Shown here piece by piece: positions 1 to 8,272 of a stretch of DNA of 64,000 nucleotides. The translations under genes were made by a program, and so were the position numbers. The notes under the pieces are model-generated. The model had not been told where the DNA came from and did no database searches. It was given only the letters and a program-made list of their open reading frames with translations. Each line of letters begins with the position of its first letter. Within the stretch, counting starts at the first letter, position 1. The DNA comes from Rodentibacter haemolyticus (lineage in GTDB: Bacteria; Pseudomonadota; Gammaproteobacteria; Enterobacterales; Pasteurellaceae): contig NZ_CP063056.1 of assembly GCF_015356115.1 (NCBI RefSeq), positions 310,001 to 374,000 of the forward strand. Direction: 5' to 3'.

Positions 1-39
1 ATAATTTGACTTAATCATTCAATCGAAAAGGAGAATGCT

Positions 40-465
40 ATGTACAAAAAAACTTTAAAACTCACTGTCTTAGTTGGTGCTCTTTTTAGCGTGATGTCCA
101 CTCAAGCAGCAGTCAATCCAATATTTTCGTGTACGGCTAAAAACGGCAAGCCGGTCAAAGTTGAGAAAGTGGGAACGGATTACGTACTATCCTACCAAAA
201 TCTAAAGGTTAGCAATGCCTTTGAAGCGATGAAAAAACGTAATAACACCCATGTCTCTAATCATTCCGGTTACATTCTATTTTCGCTAGAATTTGCCGAT
301 AAACAAGATAGCTATTATGTACAATATCGGGAATCAATGGGTGATGCAAAACCACTCTATGCCGGCGTATTCAAAGTGTCAGGGAATGAAAATCCGAAAG
401 AATATGTCGTATGTAACACGAAGAAACCTGTCATAAGAAATTTTGAACTTCAAATCGACGAATAG
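40..465 (+). CDS. Secreted hypothetical protein (ICE cargo)
   Basis: 141 residues. It begins with a basic N-terminus followed by a hydrophobic stretch and an Ala-rich end (STQAA, about residues 20-24) that fits a type I signal peptide, so the mature protein is probably periplasmic. The mature part carries two Cys (FSCTA near residue 31, VVCNT near 125) that could form a disulphide. GGAG at 31-34 precedes the ATG. A strong rho-independent terminator follows at 489-515, so it looks monocistronic or last in an operon that begins left of the window. I do not recognise the family. It lies in ICE cargo next to toxin-antitoxin-like genes. Confidence 0.7.
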   Translation: MYKKTLKLTVLVGALFSVMSTQAAVNPIFSCTAKNGKPVKVEKVGTDYVLSYQNLKVSNAFEAMKKRNNTHVSNHSGYILFSLEFADKQDSYYVQYRESMGDAKPLYAGVFKVSGNENPKEYVVCNTKKPVIRNFELQIDE

Positions 466-488
466 GATTTCAATTATAGGCGATAAGT

Positions 489-515
489 ATGGGAAGCGAA
501 TAGCTTCCCATTTTT
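489..515 (+). terminator. Rho-independent terminator after the secreted protein gene
   Basis: GGGAAGC (491-497) pairs with GCTTCCC (about 503-509) around a short loop, and a run of five T follows. It separates the first gene from the VapB-like gene downstream. Confidence 0.75.
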
Positions 516-580
516 CCTTTACATAAAATTTCTTGTATTATCATCAAATAAAGCCAATGCTAAAACATATGGAGAGAAAT

Positions 581-841
581 ATGGAAGGTGTTGTAAGTCT
601 TTTAAAAAATAAGAGAAGTCAAGACGTAAGATTGCCTGTCAATTTTGAATTTGATACTAAAAAAGGTTATGTGCGGAAAGAAGCAAATGGTGATGTTGTG
701 TTACCAGTACGCTCAAAACGACAGTCTTCTTGGGATAAAATGTGGGAAGCATTAGACGAAATTAATGAAAGCGATTTTCTCACACAAGAAGAACGTCGCC
801 AAGATGTATCATCTCAAGATCCTTTCGATAGAATTACCTAA
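581..841 (+). CDS. VapB/VagC-like antitoxin, apparently orphan
   Basis: 86 residues from the ATG at 581, which has GGAGAG at 571-576. Upstream in-frame starts extend into sequence without family character. The N-terminus has the VapB/VagC (AbrB/MazE fold) signature: a short strand, then LLKNKRSQDVRLP, comparable to the family's NNRSQAVRLP. The C-terminal part (SSWDKMWEALDE) resembles the toxin-binding tail of that family. Such antitoxins bind their own promoter and neutralise a PIN-domain VapC RNase. The stop overlaps an ATG (TAATG at 839-843), as in coupled vapBC pairs, but the frame that opens there ends after 19 codons and no PIN domain follows. The toxin is therefore missing or decayed. 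Confidence 0.6.
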   Translation: MEGVVSLLKNKRSQDVRLPVNFEFDTKKGYVRKEANGDVVLPVRSKRQSSWDKMWEALDEINESDFLTQEERRQDVSSQDPFDRIT

Positions 842-988
842 TGTATATATACTTGTATTGTGCACAAAACTCCCGGAACACTTCTAGGAGAACCACGTAA
901 ACCGGTTATAACCATGACATATCTGTGAGCAACACTTTTTAGATCAAATAATTTAAGGCTAAAAATATTTGAATTTTTATATTTGATC

Positions 989-1009
989 TGTACGGATAAA
1001 AACCGTACA
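989..1009. promoter_or_regulatory. Inverted repeat, likely operator of the TacA-TacT-like pair
   Basis: TGTACGG (989-995) and CCGTACA (1003-1009) form a perfect 7-bp inverted repeat around 7 bases, ending 24 bp before the antitoxin ATG. Ribbon-helix-helix antitoxins of this type repress their own operon by binding such palindromes. The role is inferred from position and symmetry. Confidence 0.55.
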
Positions 1010-1033
1010 ATAAAATAATAAAGGAGGAAAATT

Positions 1034-1300
1034 ATGGCAACAGCAAGATTTGAGGCTCGCATGCCCCCTGAGATTCATTTATTATTGAAACGAGCCGCTG
1101 CTCTCGAAGGACGTAGTTTGAGCGATTTTGTTATCAGTGCAGCATTATCCGTGGCAAAAAAAACCGTTGAACAAAATGATATACTTCACTTGACAGTGAG
1201 TGATCAGATGCTTTTTACAAACGCATTAATTGCTCCCCCAACTCCCAATGCGGCAATGCAAAAGGCATTAAATCTAAGTTCTGAACTTTTGGGGGAATAA
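1034..1300 (+). CDS. DUF1778 (TacA-like) ribbon-helix-helix antitoxin
   Basis: 88 residues. The N-terminal 45 residues (ARFEARMPPEIHLLLKRAA, EGRSLSDFVISAAL) form the ribbon-helix-helix unit typical of DUF1778 antitoxins. The C-terminal half would wrap the toxin. AAAGGAGGAAAA gives a strong ribosome binding site. The stop overlaps the toxin start (TAATG at 1298-1302), so the pair is translationally coupled. The family neutralises a GNAT toxin that acetylates charged tRNA, and with it represses the shared promoter. A palindrome lies just upstream. Confidence 0.88.
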   Translation: MATARFEARMPPEIHLLLKRAAALEGRSLSDFVISAALSVAKKTVEQNDILHLTVSDQMLFTNALIAPPTPNAAMQKALNLSSELLGE

Positions 1301-1827
1301 TGCCTTCAGCATTTAAAATAGTTCCCTTCAATAAAGAGTTTGAACGAAACAAATTTGAAAGTGAATCGGAGCCATTAAACAATTACTTAAAAAAACAAGC
1401 ATCACAGGATATCAAACGGCGTATCACATCATGTTTCTTGGCGATAGATGAAAAACAAAAAATAATGGGTTATTATACTTTAGCTTCTATGAGTATTTCA
1501 TTGTCAGATTTACCAGAGATACTACAAAAGAAACTTCCTAGATATCCAACAATACCTGCGGTTCTACTCGGTCGATTAGCCGTAGATAAACACGTTACAG
1601 GGTTGGGATTGGGACAGGCTTTATTAGGTAATGCATTAAAACGCGTGATCAACTCAGATATCGCTGCATATGCAGTCATTGTGGATGCTAAAGACGAAAG
1701 AGCCGTAAATTTTTATTTAAAATTTGGCTTTATTAAATTCCAAAATGAATCAAATAGATTATTTTTTCCCTTAGCAGGAGTAAAGGATTTTTTACAAACT
1801 CACCGTATGCAACCTATTGTAACTTAA
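1300..1827 (+). CDS. GNAT-family toxin (TacT-like tRNA acetyltransferase)
   Basis: 175 residues, the usual size for TacT/AtaT-type toxins, which acetylate the amino group of aminoacyl-tRNA and stop translation. The acetyl-CoA pyrophosphate loop is visible as GRLAVDKHVTGLGLGQALL (residues 91-109). A Tyr in the family's catalytic position lies in FYLKFGF (Tyr139). It is coupled to the DUF1778 antitoxin by a TAATG overlap. Toxin identity rests on family and pairing; the amino-acid specificity cannot be read from sequence. It probably serves ICE maintenance. Confidence 0.87.
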   Translation: MPSAFKIVPFNKEFERNKFESESEPLNNYLKKQASQDIKRRITSCFLAIDEKQKIMGYYTLASMSISLSDLPEILQKKLPRYPTIPAVLLGRLAVDKHVTGLGLGQALLGNALKRVINSDIAAYAVIVDAKDERAVNFYLKFGFIKFQNESNRLFFPLAGVKDFLQTHRMQPIVT

Positions 1828-1890
1828 ATAATTGAGCGCTTGATTATTTCATCCCAAGCTCTTTATATCAAATGATAATTTATTAGCAAT

Positions 1891-2073
1891 ATGTATTCTC
1901 TAACACCTAAAGAACAATTATTTTTTAATGATGAAGAAAAATATTGGGAAAAACACCTACAATCTAAACACCTGATGGGTATTGAAGAATTAGAGAATGT
2001 AGCACAGTCAGCTATAAATGGTGGCGTACTTATCAGATTACTTGGTATGGAAAATGCGGTAGAACGAGGATAA
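1891..2073 (+). CDS. Small hypothetical protein
   Basis: 60 residues, charged, without membrane segments or a recognised motif; a Trp-rich helix (DEEKYWEKH) lies near residue 16. No clear Shine-Dalgarno sequence precedes the ATG, so translation is uncertain. It follows the toxin gene by 63 bp on the same strand, and the next stretch holds another coding-like fragment, so it may be the start of a broken gene. Confidence 0.35.
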   Translation: MYSLTPKEQLFFNDEEKYWEKHLQSKHLMGIEELENVAQSAINGGVLIRLLGMENAVERG

Positions 2074-2123
2074 TCTTGATTTCCAAAACAACCTAGTTAA
2101 GTTTATTTATCACGTTATGTTGA

Positions 2124-2222
2124 GTACAAAAATCAAGCAAAAGCTTGACTCATTACTGTGTGACCCAATATCTTGATAACATCTTCCTCATAGGCAAAGA
2201 AGAACGGGAAAAACGTTATTAA
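2124..2222 (+). pseudogene. Short coding-like fragment
   Basis: A 32-codon open stretch ending in ...DNIFLIGKEEREKRY-stop has protein-like composition but no ATG; the only plausible start is a GTG at 2160. It may be the tail of the gene beginning at 1891 after a frameshift, or an unrelated remnant. Confidence 0.25.
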
Positions 2223-2250
2223 GCATTCCTATAATGTAACCGGAGGGCAT

Positions 2251-2586
2251 ATGAAATTTCCTCGAAAAAGACAGCTATGGCGATATTATCTCCTCGCATT
2301 CTATACGATTAAGTATATTTTATTTCGTTTCAAAAAATGGCAACACCCTAAAGCGTTAAAAGTTGTTTATGGGATAGTGGTTACTGCTGTTATTCTTGTA
2401 GCTTTGTATCTTTCTTTTATTATTGCTGTATTTGCATTTATTTTGGGATTAGCATTTCTGATACTCAAATTTGGAAGTAAATTCGCAAATTACGAAGATT
2501 GCTATGACTATTTGACTCCCTCCAACTATTTTAATCCATCCAACCCTTTTGGGTATGATAATGATGAACACTATTATGATAATTAA
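2251..2586 (+). CDS. Small membrane protein, unknown
   Basis: 111 residues with a good Shine-Dalgarno (CGGAGGG). A basic N-terminus is followed by one long or two short hydrophobic segments (about residues 46-78) and a soluble tail rich in Asn, Tyr, Asp and Pro (YDYLTPSNYFNPSNPFGYDN). The gene points toward the conjugation operon and ends at a terminator shared with it. I do not recognise the family. Confidence 0.6.
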   Translation: MKFPRKRQLWRYYLLAFYTIKYILFRFKKWQHPKALKVVYGIVVTAVILVALYLSFIIAVFAFILGLAFLILKFGSKFANYEDCYDYLTPSNYFNPSNPFGYDNDEHYYDN

Positions 2587-2619
2587 AAATACCCCGTTAT
2601 CAATATAACGGGGTATTTT
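2586..2619. terminator. Bidirectional terminator at the end of the conjugation operon
   Basis: ATACCCCGTTAT (2589-2600) pairs perfectly with ATAACGGGGTAT (2605-2616) around CAAT, with A runs before and T runs after. It can end both the rightward membrane-protein gene and the leftward tra-like operon. Confidence 0.85.
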
Positions 2620-2637
2620 ACTATTTATAGTTATAGC

Positions 2638-4209
2638 TTATTTTGTGAGCTGCCTTTCTATTTTTGTAGTACCACTCTGTGTTTGTTTATTTACTGTATT
2701 ATCAGCACTTCTTGATATCGCACCAGCTAGCTCACCACCGACTTTCACTCCTGCCCAAGACATCATACCAAACCACAATGCAGGAAAAATAAAGAACATC
2801 GTTGCGATCACCAGTTTCACAATTAATCCATCTTTTTCATTGAGTAACCCGGAAAAATTCCAATTTAATGCTGCTTCACGCCAAGTTTCGGTGTTTGAGT
2901 ACGTACTGCTATTATACAATGTATCAATCAGCCATGTATCCAACCAACGAGCTAACTCCCACCAAAAAGACAGAAAGAAAAGCCCAAATTGAACAAAGGT
3001 TAAAGCCATCATCACCCTGATACCATATAACCCTATCGTCATCACAATTGGCATTGCTATAATAACGGCAAGAGACACGAGTCCTTGTATCATCGGTAAT
3101 GATTCTCTCATTGCATCAAATCCGGGCAATGCTGCGATATCAGCCACCGCAATCCCAGCTGCCGAAACAGTTCCGGCAAGTGCGTTTTTCATCCATTGAA
3201 CAGGAGCAAATTCACCTCCGGCTCCCACAATGTTATTACCGTACCCTTGATAAACAGGTTCACCACCTGATACATACAAATTTGAAGGACGTACGATACT
3301 GCGGACTATCGTTTCTACACCACTATTATAAAGATCAGGTGAAATTGCCCTTTTTAGTTGTAAAAAAATACTATCATCTACCGTTTCGATAATTCGCTTA
3401 CGTAATCCAACATCCGCATCAGACCACCAAACCTTACAACTTGGGTATCCTCCATTGCCGGTATTGGGTAAAGCATCATCACGTGGTAATTCATATTGCC
3501 AGAATGGTTGAGGCGTTTTAGCCCGATATTTATCATAAAACCCCGGTGTATTGACTAAAAGGCTTGACCCAATCCAGTCCAAATCTCGAGATTGCGCCTC
3601 ATCCAGCTCAATTTTCTGACGACGAACTTTAGCACGAGCGGGTAAAAAACAATCTTCCGCAAATTGCTGAATTTCTTGGCGTAGAACCGGGCTTTTAATA
3701 CGTGTATGCTGTACATCAAAACGCAATTGACGTAAATCCGGTTTACATGGAATGGTTGCGATAGCACCATGTGTAAATCCTTTACCGGCGGTATACACAA
3801 ACGCCCACCAAAGAGGTAAGGAGGCAGTTTGCCCACTCAATTCGGATGACAGTCCCTTCATCCCCAAATCCGTTGGTTTACGCACCGTATAACCGCATTC
3901 TTTCATTCTTTCGGTGTCGAACTGTAACGTGCCATAAGAGACGTTAAAAAGCGGTAAACAGGTAAAAATCATGACAATCAAGCTTCCATAAACCGCATTC
4001 TCAAGCCAGGCTGCAAGCAGTTTACCTTTATTCCCTTCATCATCCCCTTGTTCACGGGCTTTCATAAATAAACGAATAATATGCGCAAGAAATGGGATTG
4101 CAAATAGACCGGTATCAACCATTAAGTCCCAAATACCGTTACTGATAATCCAACCCAGTAACGTTAAAAAATATTCATAATAACTATCAACCGTTAAATA
4201 AATGAACAT
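2638..4209 (-). CDS. TraG N-terminal-domain conjugation protein
   Basis: 523 residues. Hydrophobic segments near residues 10-45 and 75-95 and a cluster near residues 370-480 make it an inner-membrane protein; a periplasmic middle region carries Cys residues (KECGY, IPCKPD, EDCFL, PSCKVWW). This layout is that of the TraG-N proteins that close the GI-type T4SS cluster. The F-plasmid TraG N-terminal region acts in pilus assembly and mating-pair stabilisation. The F-type C-terminal extension is absent, as usual in this ICE class. It is the last gene of the leftward operon and follows a 113-residue membrane protein by 6 bp. Confidence 0.82.
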   Translation of the reverse strand: MFIYLTVDSYYEYFLTLLGWIISNGIWDLMVDTGLFAIPFLAHIIRLFMKAREQGDDEGNKGKLLAAWLENAVYGSLIVMIFTCLPLFNVSYGTLQFDTERMKECGYTVRKPTDLGMKGLSSELSGQTASLPLWWAFVYTAGKGFTHGAIATIPCKPDLRQLRFDVQHTRIKSPVLRQEIQQFAEDCFLPARAKVRRQKIELDEAQSRDLDWIGSSLLVNTPGFYDKYRAKTPQPFWQYELPRDDALPNTGNGGYPSCKVWWSDADVGLRKRIIETVDDSIFLQLKRAISPDLYNSGVETIVRSIVRPSNLYVSGGEPVYQGYGNNIVGAGGEFAPVQWMKNALAGTVSAAGIAVADIAALPGFDAMRESLPMIQGLVSLAVIIAMPIVMTIGLYGIRVMMALTFVQFGLFFLSFWWELARWLDTWLIDTLYNSSTYSNTETWREAALNWNFSGLLNEKDGLIVKLVIATMFFIFPALWFGMMSWAGVKVGGELAGAISRSADNTVNKQTQSGTTKIERQLTK

Positions 4210-4215
4210 CCTACT

Positions 4216-4557
4216 TTACCCTCGAAATAACTGAAACAGCTCAACCGTACCAAATAAAATCACGACGGCTCGAATAAGACGTAGATAGGCACGCTTATCT
4301 TCCTCATTTTTGGCTAAACGGTAAATTCGATAAAGATAAACCGCGCACACGGCATAAATCACACCACGAATACCCAACCACATAAAACGATGATGACGTA
4401 CACTCGAAAGGAATGTGATCACACCGTCGCTATGTGCCATTAAAAGTGCAGCAAATCCGATGAATAACGATATCGTCAGAAATAAAATCAATCCCCATTT
4501 GACCGCACTTTTTATCCACACAAATGATCTGTTTGTTTTTCCATCACTCATTATCAT
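4216..4557 (-). CDS. Small ICE membrane protein preceding TraG-N
   Basis: 113 residues with three predicted transmembrane segments (about residues 14-40, 55-75 and 90-110). A small membrane protein directly before the traG-like gene is usual in this ICE class. It overlaps the upstream gene by 14 bp. A second ATG six bases in (4551) could be the true start. A perfect DNA uptake sequence lies in the coding sequence at 4502-4510. Function unknown. Confidence 0.65.
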   Translation of the reverse strand: MIMSDGKTNRSFVWIKSAVKWGLILFLTISLFIGFAALLMAHSDGVITFLSSVRHHRFMWLGIRGVIYAVCAVYLYRIYRLAKNEEDKRAYLRLIRAVVILFGTVELFQLFRG

Positions 4558-4966
4558 TCTTCTCTGCTATGCTCTCTTGGTCATTTTTCACAGTGTTATC
4601 CACAGATTTTGTGGATAGTTCAGATTTCAATAACTCAATGAACCAGTAACAATCTGCCGAATCCACAACATATAAATGAAGGCGAAAAGCATTATCTTGA
4701 ATCGCCGGATATTCGGTGTAACCTGCGATCACAAAGGTAAAAACTAATTTTCCCGTCTCTCCGGCGAGCGTGACTTTGACATAATTGGTTTGGCTTACCC
4801 GATAAGGATGAATCGAAATATCTTGTAGCTGTCCCACTTTTTCCCGACAATGTGTCACTAATGCCTTAATGTGACTTAAATGAGGCTCTGCCAGTGTTTC
4901 TTTCAGTGCATGAATATCTGTTTGATACGCCGATAATTGGAAAATGGTTTTTGATTTAGTTAGCAT
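4544..4966 (-). CDS. Hypothetical ICE protein downstream of the VirB4-like ATPase
   Basis: 140 residues from the ATG at 4966, which has GAGG five bases upstream and overlaps the end of the ATPase gene by 11 bp; an in-frame TTG at 4987 is less likely. The product is soluble, without a signal peptide, with alternating strand-like segments (YVKVTLAG, KLVFTFVIAG) and a charged C-terminal tail. It occupies the place where related ICEs usually carry TraU/TrbC-type genes but resembles none of them. Function unknown. Confidence 0.6.
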   Translation of the reverse strand: MLTKSKTIFQLSAYQTDIHALKETLAEPHLSHIKALVTHCREKVGQLQDISIHPYRVSQTNYVKVTLAGETGKLVFTFVIAGYTEYPAIQDNAFRLHLYVVDSADCYWFIELLKSELSTKSVDNTVKNDQESIAEKNDNE

Positions 4967-7841
4967 AAATACCTCGTGCTTTATCAATGTTTTCAGCCAC
5001 TTTCAAAGCAGCATCCAATTCTGAAATACCATATTTTTTCATAATGTCGGCCCGCTCTTTTTTTTCTTCAGGATCTGTCATCGCTAATGCTAAATACAAG
5101 CTAGGCGGTACGACTCTGAAGAGTGCCTCCATTTTGGTTGCCAGCACAACCCCTTCCGTATATTTTCGGTTCTCTTTTCTCGTTGAAAGTAGCAAGAATT
5201 TTTGTTCCGGTGTCAAATCTTTAAAACGGCTCACTTGTTCCACCTCGTCTTTCTCAAGACAAAGCAATTCCCACCATTCGATCATAGAAAGTAATTTTGC
5301 CGCCTCCTTCGGAAGGTCTTTCATATTTTGTGTCGCAAGCCATAACCAAATACCGAGTTTACGCCACATTTTCCCGGCTTTGGCTTTATAACGGGCGAGC
5401 ATTGGGTTGACGGTAATAATATGGGCTTCATCCGTTGCATTCACGATAGGGCGACCGGAAAACTGATATTTTTCACCGAGGTTATTTATATGGTTAATTA
5501 AGGATATGTAGGCAATGGAGAGTTGTGCTTCATAACCTTCACGAGCCAATGTTGCTAAATCGACTAAAGTGACATCCGCTTCCGGCCAGATTTCGCCCTC
5601 ACGATTGAATAACTCGGCATCAAAGCTACCAGCCTGACAGAATAAACCTATCGACTCTCCCATATCGTAGGCACGCTCACGCCGTCTTTCCGGTAAACTT
5701 TCATCTTGGCTTAATGTATAAAACGCATCCCGAATATCCTGAGTTAATGTCGTACGCCTCGCTGCTACCGTCGTTTCCGCAGCTAAAATGATAGCTTTAC
5801 GAATCATTGCCTCATCAGCACGAGTCATATTCTCTTCTTCTTTGATTTTACCGCCGGTGATCATAATACGTGCGATCATTTCCATTTCACCTAAAATATC
5901 GCGTTGTGCATCACCTTCATCACTCTCATCATCGGCTTCCGGTTCAGTACTTTTAACCACCGGTAAATCCCCTTCAGGAGAAAGCACTTGTTCAGATAGC
6001 TCCCTTTGCTTTTGCTGAATTTCAGGATCGGAGACCAACTTGTCACAATCAGCAAAAAGCGGTAAAGAAACACCGCCACCCGGTTTTAGCGAGATCTTAT
6101 TCACCGTAATACCATAGCGTTGAAAGTACTCACACAGTAGACCAAACGAATTCCCTGCTTCAATGATAAACAATCGAGGTCGATAAACCGCCATTAATTG
6201 TGCAAATTTGCCATTGAGCGTTACCGATTTACCTGCACCGGTAGGGCCAAGAATTAAGCAATGCCCACTTTTTGCCCGGTCATCTTTATTTAACGGATCA
6301 AAATCAAGTGGCGCACCACCTCGATTAAAATAGGTAATGCCGGGATGACGTGTTCCCACAGAACGCCCCAGCACAGGCATTAGATTCGCGAGATGTTGTA
6401 CGAAATTAAATTTAGTATAGAGTCTTTTTGAATCATCTTCCGGGTTAAAACACATTGGAAGCCAGCGTAAATACGTACTCAACGGCGCAATTTCATTGCC
6501 TTCACGTACCGGCACTAACCCTGAACTTTGTAACAGCGAGCGCAATTTACGACTTCGACGTTTTAACTCGGTTTTATCATCGGCCCGCAAATAAAATGCC
6601 AGGGATGAAAGATATAACTTATGTTTATCTTTGATGTAGCGTTTCACTTCGTTGCAGTCTAATTTGGTATATTTCGATTCGGTATTATCGCCTAACGCAT
6701 TATCGCTAATAGTTTGCAAATGGTTTTCGAGTAAATCTTGTGGATAAACGACGACAGTCATCGCCATAACCGTATTCTCAGGCAATAAATCAAACAGGGC
6801 ATTAATATTATCCCCACGTTTAATTTCACCGGTTAAATGGCCCACTTCCGGTGCACGACGTAATGAATCGACAACGACAACCTCATGTGGAATGTCATCA
6901 AAAAACCAATAATGCTCTTCCGTACGTGGGGATTTTACGAGCAAGGTTTCAGAAAAGTCATTCGCCAAATACAAATCTTTAGGATCATCCGTATGCTTTT
7001 GGGTGTAAGCACAAGTGCGGTAAAATTCTTCCTTGTTATCAAATAAATCCGGTCTTGGATTAAACCAGCGTAATAACCATTGATGCACCTCCTGCCCATC
7101 TAATGGTTTTGCCGAAATTCCGGCACTTAATAACGCATTTGTGGCATTTTCACAAGTCGCTTCCAAATCCTCAACAGCCAACTCCAAATCATAGTTATTT
7201 TCTACATAACGATAAATCACCATACGTGTACGACGTTGCTTCCCCCGCCACATCGTGCCGGTTACTTCCTTATCTTCAAATAACCCTTCTTCTTTGGATA
7301 CATCTTTGAGATGTTTTGCCATAATGTTGAGCCAATGTTCTGAAAATTGGCTGCCTTGCGCATTTGGGCGAATATAACGGCGCAAAACATCAAGGTATTC
7401 CATGGATACTTCATCATCTTGACAATAGAATTGCACCACCCAAGGGTGGCGATCGAGTTCATCAAAACTATCTTGGATCGCATGACAAACCTTTGTGCGA
7501 ACCTCATCCAGGTAATCTTTCGCACGTCCTTCTGTCCCAAGCGCCGTCAATTCAAAAACAGCGCCCACAGAGTGGCCGTCTTCGAGTAAAAGAATTTTTC
7601 GATCATCTAAATATTCAACATAAGGGAGATTATCAACGAAGGACGGGTTCGGTTGATATTGTTTTAAATGTTCTGCGACAGTGTAATCCCCCCGGCGTTT
7701 AATAAACCGGGGTGTATTTTCTGTTTCATCAAGTTGAGACGGCGTGATTTCAAGCGAATTTTCCGTCTGATCAACGGTTTCTTGAGGTATTTTAGCCTTT
7801 CTCTTATTTCCGGCTTTCGCGAATTTAAATACATTGAACAT
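4956..7841 (-). CDS. Conjugative transfer ATPase, VirB4/TraC-like (TIGR03744 family)
   Basis: 961 residues. Walker A is GPTGAGKS at about residues 531-538 and a Walker B region with DEAH lies near residue 804 (NATDEAHII). The N-terminal half matches the VirB4/TraC-type domain that docks on the inner-membrane complex. The enzyme powers pilus assembly and DNA transfer. An acidic insertion (TEPEADDESDEGDAQ) lies near residue 640. It follows the TraV-like lipoprotein gene by 11 bp, in the order seen in F-type clusters. The closest match is the PFL_4706/TIGR03744 ATPase of GI-type T4SS. Confidence 0.93.
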   Translation of the reverse strand: MFNVFKFAKAGNKRKAKIPQETVDQTENSLEITPSQLDETENTPRFIKRRGDYTVAEHLKQYQPNPSFVDNLPYVEYLDDRKILLLEDGHSVGAVFELTALGTEGRAKDYLDEVRTKVCHAIQDSFDELDRHPWVVQFYCQDDEVSMEYLDVLRRYIRPNAQGSQFSEHWLNIMAKHLKDVSKEEGLFEDKEVTGTMWRGKQRRTRMVIYRYVENNYDLELAVEDLEATCENATNALLSAGISAKPLDGQEVHQWLLRWFNPRPDLFDNKEEFYRTCAYTQKHTDDPKDLYLANDFSETLLVKSPRTEEHYWFFDDIPHEVVVVDSLRRAPEVGHLTGEIKRGDNINALFDLLPENTVMAMTVVVYPQDLLENHLQTISDNALGDNTESKYTKLDCNEVKRYIKDKHKLYLSSLAFYLRADDKTELKRRSRKLRSLLQSSGLVPVREGNEIAPLSTYLRWLPMCFNPEDDSKRLYTKFNFVQHLANLMPVLGRSVGTRHPGITYFNRGGAPLDFDPLNKDDRAKSGHCLILGPTGAGKSVTLNGKFAQLMAVYRPRLFIIEAGNSFGLLCEYFQRYGITVNKISLKPGGGVSLPLFADCDKLVSDPEIQQKQRELSEQVLSPEGDLPVVKSTEPEADDESDEGDAQRDILGEMEMIARIMITGGKIKEEENMTRADEAMIRKAIILAAETTVAARRTTLTQDIRDAFYTLSQDESLPERRRERAYDMGESIGLFCQAGSFDAELFNREGEIWPEADVTLVDLATLAREGYEAQLSIAYISLINHINNLGEKYQFSGRPIVNATDEAHIITVNPMLARYKAKAGKMWRKLGIWLWLATQNMKDLPKEAAKLLSMIEWWELLCLEKDEVEQVSRFKDLTPEQKFLLLSTRKENRKYTEGVVLATKMEALFRVVPPSLYLALAMTDPEEKKERADIMKKYGISELDAALKVAENIDKARGIYAN

Positions 7842-7852
7842 CCTGATTCCCC

Positions 7853-8263
7853 CTAATAATCACGCGTTCTTTCACCGGGTTGCGCATATTGGATACGACC
7901 AAAAAAAGGGAAAACCGTGGTATAGCCGGGTACAGGTAATTGCTCGGCAGAATTTGTTAAATGTGGGAAAACGTAGAGTGTCATATCCGGATTAGGAAGG
8001 CGAGGAAATAAATTAGAAACCTCATTCTCCGCCGTACGGGTATAGCAACTATTTTCATCACCGACACTCGCCTTACTTTCAAGGGGACGAGATGAATCAA
8101 GTGCATCACGCGCTTCATTGATTCCACCTTGGGTATGACCACCGCCATTTTTCCAAATTTCAGCCATAGAGCGATCTCCCGCCGGTAATAATTTTTCTTG
8201 AGATGTCGAGCACCCTGTGAGTAAAAGTGCGGTCAGAAATGGGGCTAAATAACGCATTTTCAT
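7853..8263 (-). CDS. TraV/VirB7-like lipoprotein (TIGR03751 family)
   Basis: 136 residues with a lipoprotein signal peptide ending in a clear lipobox (LLLTGC, Cys about residue 18), so it is lipidated and probably sits in the outer membrane as part of the T4SS core complex. Aromatic- and Pro-rich motifs fill the C-terminus. GGAG lies upstream of the ATG. Its place between the TraB-like and VirB4-like genes fits the VirB7/TraV role. A DNA uptake sequence overlaps the signal-peptide coding region at 8225-8233. Confidence 0.85.
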   Translation of the reverse strand: MKMRYLAPFLTALLLTGCSTSQEKLLPAGDRSMAEIWKNGGGHTQGGINEARDALDSSRPLESKASVGDENSCYTRTAENEVSNLFPRLPNPDMTLYVFPHLTNSAEQLPVPGYTTVFPFFGRIQYAQPGERTRDY

Positions 8264-8272
8264 ATTGTCTCC

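Noticed and set aside
838..1062. A 74-codon leftward frame between the VapB-like and TacA-like genes
   Set aside because: It overlaps the antitoxin promoter and operator, has no ribosome site and no recognisable protein character.
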